Source: Candidatus Heimdallarchaeota archaeon
GTDB lineage: Archaea; Asgardarchaeota; Heimdallarchaeia; JABLTI01
Assembly (NCBI GenBank): GCA_019894765.1
Contig: JAGXNT010000106.1
Coordinates: forward strand, 1-10,376
Length of the DNA stretch: 10,376 nt
Direction of reading: 5' to 3'
Position numbers and translations under genes: made by a program. Below, one piece after another: positions 6,157-10,376 of the stretch. Every line of letters begins with the position of its first letter. Within the stretch, counting starts at the first letter, position 1. The notes beneath the pieces are model-generated. The model was not told the DNA's origin. It worked only from the letters and a program-made list of their open reading frames with translations, and did not search any database.

Positions 6157-6182
6157 ATTATCTTATCCAAGAATATTTTTTT
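6141..6182 (+). terminator. Hairpin plus T7 terminator of the aldo/keto reductase gene
   Basis: GGATAAGAT (6141-6149) pairs perfectly with ATCTTATCC (6160-6168); two further pairs (G-T, A-T) can close the loop to 6 bases. Seven Ts follow at 6176-6182. The TAA stop (6154-6156) lies in the loop, so the left arm encodes the last residues of the protein. Layout is that of a bacterial-style intrinsic terminator, while the T7 run alone would suit an archaeal RNA polymerase. Confidence 0.75.
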
Positions 6183-6206
6183 CATAATTTCAAAGTATAT
6201 CACAAT

Positions 6207-6216
6207 TCTTTTATAT
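6207..6216 (+). promoter_or_regulatory. TATA box TCTTTTATAT of the PadR-ABC operon
   Basis: The box lies about 25 bases before ATG 6238, the normal archaeal distance from TATA box to transcription start, so the message should begin at or within a few bases of the start codon (leaderless). The absence of any Shine-Dalgarno sequence before 6238 agrees with this. Confidence 0.6.
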
Positions 6217-6232
6217 GACAAATTTGGCATAT
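6213..6232. promoter_or_regulatory. 20-base dyad, candidate PadR operator
   Basis: ATATG-A-CAAA / TTTG-G-CATAT: nine of ten base pairs are symmetric (only 6218/6227 break it), with a perfect CAAATTTG core. It overlaps the TATA box on its left side and covers the region up to 5 bases before the PadR start codon. Position and size suit a dimeric winged-helix repressor that blocks its own promoter; PadR proteins often act this way. That PadR binds it is inference. Confidence 0.6.
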
Positions 6233-6237
6233 CCGTT

Positions 6238-6783
6238 ATGTTTCCGATATTCTCGCCAACCAAGATACTTGACTCTTTAATCCTAATGCAAATTGTTAGA
6301 GAGGGTCCACTTCATGGTTACGCTTTATCGTTATTAATAGAGGAGAAATTTGGCTGGAAACCAAGTCAAACTGCTATTTATAATTCCCTAAAATCCATGG
6401 AAAGTGAAAATTTGGTCACTTCCGAGGAGAAAATCGAAAAAGGACGCGTTCAGAAAATCTATTCCATAACAAAAGAAGGTCGAAAAGCTTTCGAAGAGAC
6501 TCACAAACAGTTACGAAAACAAATGATGAAGAATTTTTCACAATTTTTTTCATATGTTCAAATGTTGGGCGATATCGAAAATCGGGAAGAATCAATAGCT
6601 TTTCAAAAGAGAATTCAAACAATTTTAGAAAATATGAAAGATATTTCTCGCATAACTTTATTTTTGTTAAGAGTAGCCCCTGAGGAAACACAGAAAATTG
6701 TAGAAAATACGCTTACATCTCTGAAAGAGATTGCAATAAAATATGATGTCCGATTACATAATGAAGAAAATTCGGATGATTAA
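6238..6783 (+). CDS. PadR-family transcriptional regulator
   Basis: 181-residue winged-helix DNA-binding protein of the PadR family, which in bacteria and archaea usually represses multidrug or detoxification genes and is released by binding a hydrophobic ligand. The N-terminal DNA-binding domain spans about residues 8-85: the PLHGYALSLLIEEKFG helix (24-39, with the hallmark HGY), the recognition helix SQTAIYNSLKSMESENLV (43-60) and the basic wing EEKIEKGRVQKIYSITKEGRK (split here as 63-72 and 73-83). The C-terminal roughly 95 residues are long charged helices suited to dimerisation, making it a longer-type PadR. It is 29 bases ahead of the ABC exporter gene on the same strand and probably shares its mRNA, so it most likely controls the exporter and itself. 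ATG 6238 fits a leaderless message. Confidence 0.92.
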   Translation: MFPIFSPTKILDSLILMQIVREGPLHGYALSLLIEEKFGWKPSQTAIYNSLKSMESENLVTSEEKIEKGRVQKIYSITKEGRKAFEETHKQLRKQMMKNFSQFFSYVQMLGDIENREESIAFQKRIQTILENMKDISRITLFLLRVAPEETQKIVENTLTSLKEIAIKYDVRLHNEENSDD

Positions 6784-6795
6784 ACATTACATTAT

Positions 6796-6801
6796 AAGGA
6801 G
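6796..6801 (+). promoter_or_regulatory. Shine-Dalgarno AAGGAG for GTG 6813
   Basis: AAGGAG ends 11 bases before GTG 6813, slightly far. No ATG or TTG is in frame nearby, and the GTG gives the expected family N-terminus (WKVIKHTKPYLLL). Confidence 0.55.
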
Positions 6802-6812
6802 TAAAAATAACT

Positions 6813-9059
6813 GTGTGGAAAGTTATTAAACATACAAAACCGTATCTGCTTTTGATTTTCTTATCAATAGGCATATTGTTTGGACAAGCAAATTTAGATT
6901 TAGCTTTACCAGATTATCTATCTAACATTGTAGATACAGGTATTCAAAATAGTGGAGTGGAATACGCTGTACCAGTAGCAATTCGACAAAACGAATTCAA
7001 TAGATCCTTTATTTTCATGAGTCCAGAAAATCAAACGTTTATACTCGATGAATATACTCTTGTCGATGAAAACTCGACGGATTATGGTAGTTATCTTGAG
7101 ACTTATCCAATTCTGGAAAATGAATCCATTTATGTTCTGAATAAGGTCAATAGAGCAAAATTACAAGAAATGAATGATCTATTAGCTGGACCATTAGTTA
7201 CTGTTTTTACTCTTGAACAGGCCTTAGCTAATCCCGAAAATGCTACTTTTATCTGGGATGCACTAGGTTTTAATACCTCAATGCTTCCACCGGAACAAGT
7301 TTTCTTCGACACTTTATGGTTGTTTTCATTAGAAAATCGAACATTAATCAATTTCTTTGTTACTTCATATTATTCCGCCTTAGGAGAAACTATGCTTAAC
7401 CAAGTGGCAATATTAGCTGTAAGGACAGAATATGATATTATACAAATGGATGTTGACAAAATACAGAGAAATTTTATTCTCCGAACCGGAGGATTAATGC
7501 TTCTCATGACGCTTTTATCTGTCTTATGTACCATTACTGTTAGTTATCTAGCTTCTAGAACAGCTGCAGGTATGGCAAGGAATATTCGAAGTGACTTATT
7601 CAATAAGGTTGAAAACTTCTCAAGCATAGAATTTGACAACTTTTCTACAGCATCATTAATCACTCGATCTACGAACGATGTCACTCAAATTCAAATGGCC
7701 GTAGTAATGATAGTTCGTATGGTCTTTTATGCACCAATTCTAGGAATTGGCGGGATAATTCGTGCATTAAATAAAAGCACTGATATGTGGTGGCTTATAG
7801 GAGTTGCACTTCTTATCTTGATTGTACTAATAGGAATAGTAGTACTCATTGCTGTACCAAAGTTCAACAGAATGCAATCTCTAACAGATCGTGTCAACCT
7901 AGTTGCTCGAGAAGGGCTCATAGGAATGCTGGTTGTTCGAGCATTCAATAGGGAAAAATATGAGGAAAAACGCTTTGATAATGTCAATAAGGATTTGACA
8001 GGAGTAATTCTATTTCTAAACAGATTGATGGTTATAATGATGCCTTTCATGATGATAGTTATGCAAGGGCTAATGCTCAGCATTATTTGGGTGGGATCAC
8101 ATCAAGTTAATGATTTGACCATGCAAGTAGGAGATATGATGGCTTTCATGCAATATGCAATGCAAATTGTATTTGCGTTTCTCATGTTAACAATGATGTT
8201 CATTATTTTACCCAGAGCTATTGTTTCCACTAGACGTATTAATGAAGTCTTAGTAATAGAACCAGTTATTACCGATCCTGAGGATCCTAAAGTATTTCCG
8301 GTACCTTTCAAAGGAGTTGTTGAATTCAAAAATGTTACATTCAGATATCCTGGTGCAAAGAAAGATGTGTTACATAAAATTAGTTTCACGGCTCAGCCAG
8401 GTCAAACTACGGCTTTCATAGGTGCTACGGGTTCCGGTAAATCAACGGTCATTAATCTGATTCCGAGGTTCTATGATACTTCTTCGGGTTCAATAAGAAT
8501 TGATGGTATAGATATCAAGAACGTGACTCAACATGATCTGAGAGATAAAATTGGTTATGTTCCGCAGAAGAGCTCATTATTCTCCGGAACAATTGAAAGC
8601 AATTTGCTATTTGCAGATCAAAATGCTGATAAAGAGAGTCTTCAATCAGCCTTGGACATTGCACAAGCTACCGAGTTTGTTTCAAGCAGTTCTGATGGAA
8701 TAGAACGAGAAATTGCCCAAGCAGGTGCGAATGTATCAGGCGGACAAAAACAACGGCTTTCCATAGCTCGAGCATTAGTAAAGAAACCACAAATATACGT
8801 TTTCGATGACATAATGTCGAATTTAGATTTCAAAACTGATGCAGCCTTACGTAAAGCTCTCAAAGAAAAGACAGGGGAAAGCACCGTTCTAATGGTTACA
8901 CAGCGTGTTTCCACAATAAAAGAAGCTGAACAAATCATCGTTATTGATGATGGCAGAATCGTTTGTAAAGGCACTCATGATGAATTGTTGAAAACATGTG
9001 ATATTTACAACGAAATTGCAGTATCACAACTAGAATTGGAGGAAAATAACATTGAGTAA
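6813..9059 (+). CDS. ABC exporter half-transporter with large ectodomain and degenerate ATPase site
   Basis: 748-residue type IV ABC exporter half (six membrane helices fused to an ATPase), probably a multidrug or lipid exporter. TM1 is about residues 11-32 and TM2 about 225-247; between them is a roughly 185-residue extracytoplasmic insertion in place of the usual short loop. TM3-6 lie at about 293-318, 326-348, 397-427 and 443-468. The ATPase (from about 501) has the A-loop Tyr512, Walker A GATGSGKST (537-545), Q-loop Gln585, signature VSGGQ (641-645), Walker B YVFDD (662-666) and TQR (696-698) at the H-loop. Asp replaces the catalytic Glu (666) and Gln replaces the switch His (697), as in the inactive side of heterodimeric exporters (TM287, BmrC). 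The partner is the next gene, which overlaps its end by 8 bases. The insertion and ATPase closely recall clostridial homologs. Seven N-x-S/T sequons sit in the insertion. Confidence 0.94.
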   Translation: MWKVIKHTKPYLLLIFLSIGILFGQANLDLALPDYLSNIVDTGIQNSGVEYAVPVAIRQNEFNRSFIFMSPENQTFILDEYTLVDENSTDYGSYLETYPILENESIYVLNKVNRAKLQEMNDLLAGPLVTVFTLEQALANPENATFIWDALGFNTSMLPPEQVFFDTLWLFSLENRTLINFFVTSYYSALGETMLNQVAILAVRTEYDIIQMDVDKIQRNFILRTGGLMLLMTLLSVLCTITVSYLASRTAAGMARNIRSDLFNKVENFSSIEFDNFSTASLITRSTNDVTQIQMAVVMIVRMVFYAPILGIGGIIRALNKSTDMWWLIGVALLILIVLIGIVVLIAVPKFNRMQSLTDRVNLVAREGLIGMLVVRAFNREKYEEKRFDNVNKDLTGVILFLNRLMVIMMPFMMIVMQGLMLSIIWVGSHQVNDLTMQVGDMMAFMQYAMQIVFAFLMLTMMFIILPRAIVSTRRINEVLVIEPVITDPEDPKVFPVPFKGVVEFKNVTFRYPGAKKDVLHKISFTAQPGQTTAFIGATGSGKSTVINLIPRFYDTSSGSIRIDGIDIKNVTQHDLRDKIGYVPQKSSLFSGTIESNLLFADQNADKESLQSALDIAQATEFVSSSSDGIEREIAQAGANVSGGQKQRLSIARALVKKPQIYVFDDIMSNLDFKTDAALRKALKEKTGESTVLMVTQRVSTIKEAEQIIVIDDGRIVCKGTHDELLKTCDIYNEIAVSQLELEENNIE
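9038..9043 (+). promoter_or_regulatory. Shine-Dalgarno GGAGGA for TTG 9052
   Basis: A strong site inside the end of the first ABC gene, 8 bases before TTG 9052. It decides the TTG start and implies translational coupling of the two halves. Confidence 0.7.
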
Positions 9060-10376
9060 TCACGGTCCAAGTTCAGGTCAAGGACAAAGACAGCGTGGTC
9101 CTAGAAGAGGAGGACCAATGGGTGGAATGATGCGCGGTGGAGAAAAAGCTAAAGATTTCAAAGGAGCAATGGTCACACTACTCGGATACCTTGGAAGATA
9201 CAAAACAATAATTATAGTAGCAATTTTGATTGCAGCTGCCTCAACTGCCGCAACCATTGTTGGACCTAAAATCCTAGGTAGAGCTACAACCGAGCTTTTT
9301 GAAGGATTAATGGCTAGAATTCAAGGAACTGGTGAAGTTGATTTCGAGTATATTGGCAGAATAATACTAATTGTTTTGTCGTTGTATGTCGGGTCTTCAT
9401 TCTTATCTTATATACAAGGATGGATCATGGCTAAGGTTTCCACTGATATTTCATATAGACTACGAAGAGACATCTCACATAAAATGAATAAAATGAAACT
9501 CAAATACTACGATGGAACTACTCATGGTGAAATTCTCTCGCGTTTAACGAATGACGTAGACACAATCACTCAGACTCTAAGTAATAGTCTTACACAAATC
9601 ATATCGTCAGTTGCAACACTAATTGGTGTGTTAATTATGATGTTTACCATCAGTTGGAAGATGGCTTTGTTAGTCATAGGTGTTGTCCCATTATCTGCAT
9701 TATCGATTATCTTCATCGTGAAAAGATCACAAAAGCACTTCGCTCAACAACAAGAGTACCTAGGTCACGTTAACAGTCACGTAGAAGAGATGTTTGGTAA
9801 TCACACTATTGTAAGAGCCTACAATGCTGAAGAGAAGAGTCAAGAGGAGTTTGAAGTATACAACAAAACTCTCCATGGTTCTGCTTGGAAATCCCAATTC
9901 TATTCCGGTATGATGATGCCAATGATGACATTCATTGGTAATTTAGGATATGTTGCCGTTGCAGTTCTAGGAGGATACTTAACCTCACAAGGTGGAATCA
10001 CAGTTGGTGACATACAAGCATTCATTCAATACGTTCGTTCATTTACTCGTCCACTTGGGCAAATTGCTAGTGCATCAAACGTGCTTCAACAAACTGCTGC
10101 TGCATCTGAACGTGTATTCGAGTTCTTAGGAGAATCAGAAGAAGTTGCTGACTCACCAACACCTCGCAAATGGGAAAAAGTGACAGGACTTGTTGAATTT
10201 AATAACGTTAAATTCGGATACAATCCTGAAAAAACAATCATTCATAACTTCTCTGCAATAGCAAAACCAGGACAGAAAATAGCTTTAGTTGGTCCAACTG
10301 GTGCTGGTAAAACTACTATGGTTAAACTTTTGATGCGCTTCTACGATGTGGATGATGGAGCCATTCTGGTTGATGG
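9052..10376 (+). CDS. ABC exporter partner half-transporter, 3' end cut by window
   Basis: Second half of the heterodimeric exporter, 441 residues present and still open at the right edge; a full protein would be about 600-630. It starts at TTG 9052, sharing 8 bases with the first gene. Residues 2-30 are a Gly/Arg/Pro/Met-rich leader (GQRQRGPRRGGPMGGMM within it), typical of clostridial homologs of this partner. TM1 is about 51-72, with the usual short loop before TM2 (about 103-126), then TM3-6 to about 342. HKMNKMKLKYYDGTTHGEIL (143-162) and SRLTNDVDTI (163-172) are the first intracellular loop with the coupling region. The ATPase begins near 380: A-loop Tyr390 and Walker A GPTGAGKTT (414-422), then cut before the Q-loop. 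Whether it carries the canonical catalytic Glu, as the model demands, lies outside the window. An alternative ATG at 9118 is preceded by GGAGG. Confidence 0.92.
   Translation, partial: MSNHGPSSGQGQRQRGPRRGGPMGGMMRGGEKAKDFKGAMVTLLGYLGRYKTIIIVAILIAAASTAATIVGPKILGRATTELFEGLMARIQGTGEVDFEYIGRIILIVLSLYVGSSFLSYIQGWIMAKVSTDISYRLRRDISHKMNKMKLKYYDGTTHGEILSRLTNDVDTITQTLSNSLTQIISSVATLIGVLIMMFTISWKMALLVIGVVPLSALSIIFIVKRSQKHFAQQQEYLGHVNSHVEEMFGNHTIVRAYNAEEKSQEEFEVYNKTLHGSAWKSQFYSGMMMPMMTFIGNLGYVAVAVLGGYLTSQGGITVGDIQAFIQYVRSFTRPLGQIASASNVLQQTAAASERVFEFLGESEEVADSPTPRKWEKVTGLVEFNNVKFGYNPEKTIIHNFSAIAKPGQKIALVGPTGAGKTTMVKLLMRFYDVDDGAILVD

Noticed and set aside
7727..8974. Several 90-120 codon minus-strand frames within the first ABC gene
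   Set aside because: They lie fully opposite a conserved ABC transporter and have no ribosome site or recognisable domain.
1..10376. CRISPR array, insertion sequence, toxin-antitoxin or phage genes
   Set aside because: No regularly spaced repeats, no transposase or integrase motifs, no terminal inverted repeats and no paired small genes were found on reading the window.

Overview
The window looks like a piece of an AT-rich archaeal chromosome. The main reasons are TATA-type boxes (TTTTATA) at about the archaeal distance from three gene starts, one of which (a PadR regulator) appears to give a leaderless mRNA, together with short T-runs after stop codons. It also holds an archaeal-type radical SAM protein and an MJ1255-like glycosyltransferase. 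Strong Shine-Dalgarno sites and frequent TTG/GTG starts are present too. A mesophilic lineage such as an Asgard archaeon would fit, but the lineage is a guess; no rRNA or other marker gene is in the window.

Layout. Bases 1-449 hold the 3' part of an endonuclease III-type DNA glycosylase (left edge cuts the gene). Then, all on the + strand with gaps of about 60-100 bases, come a membrane-anchored CxxC protein (537-1025), a TauE/SafE-type permease (1112-2074), a small acidic protein of unknown function (2171-2599) and a radical SAM protein with extra cysteine motifs (2661-3797). The last meets, tail to tail with only 4 bases between, a GT-B glycosyltransferase on the - strand (3802-4965). A 192-base divergent promoter region (4966-5157, the largest gap in the window) separates it from an aldo/keto reductase (5158-6156), which ends in a hairpin plus T7 terminator. 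The right third is a drug-exporter-type operon: a PadR-family regulator (6238-6783), an ABC exporter half (6813-9059) and its partner half (9052 to the right edge, incomplete).

How the genes work together. The clearest functional unit is PadR plus the two ABC half-transporters. A 20-base dyad with 9 of 10 matching pairs overlaps the PadR TATA box and ends 5 bases before its start codon, so autoregulation of the whole operon is a natural model. The first ABC half has the degenerate catalytic residues (Walker B Asp-Asp, Gln in the H-loop) typical of one side of heterodimeric exporters, and a roughly 185-residue extracytoplasmic insertion carrying seven N-glycosylation sequons. The second half starts inside the end of the first and must supply the other ATPase half. 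The remaining genes look like independent housekeeping or accessory functions with no clear shared pathway. No mobile element, CRISPR array, tRNA or rRNA was seen.
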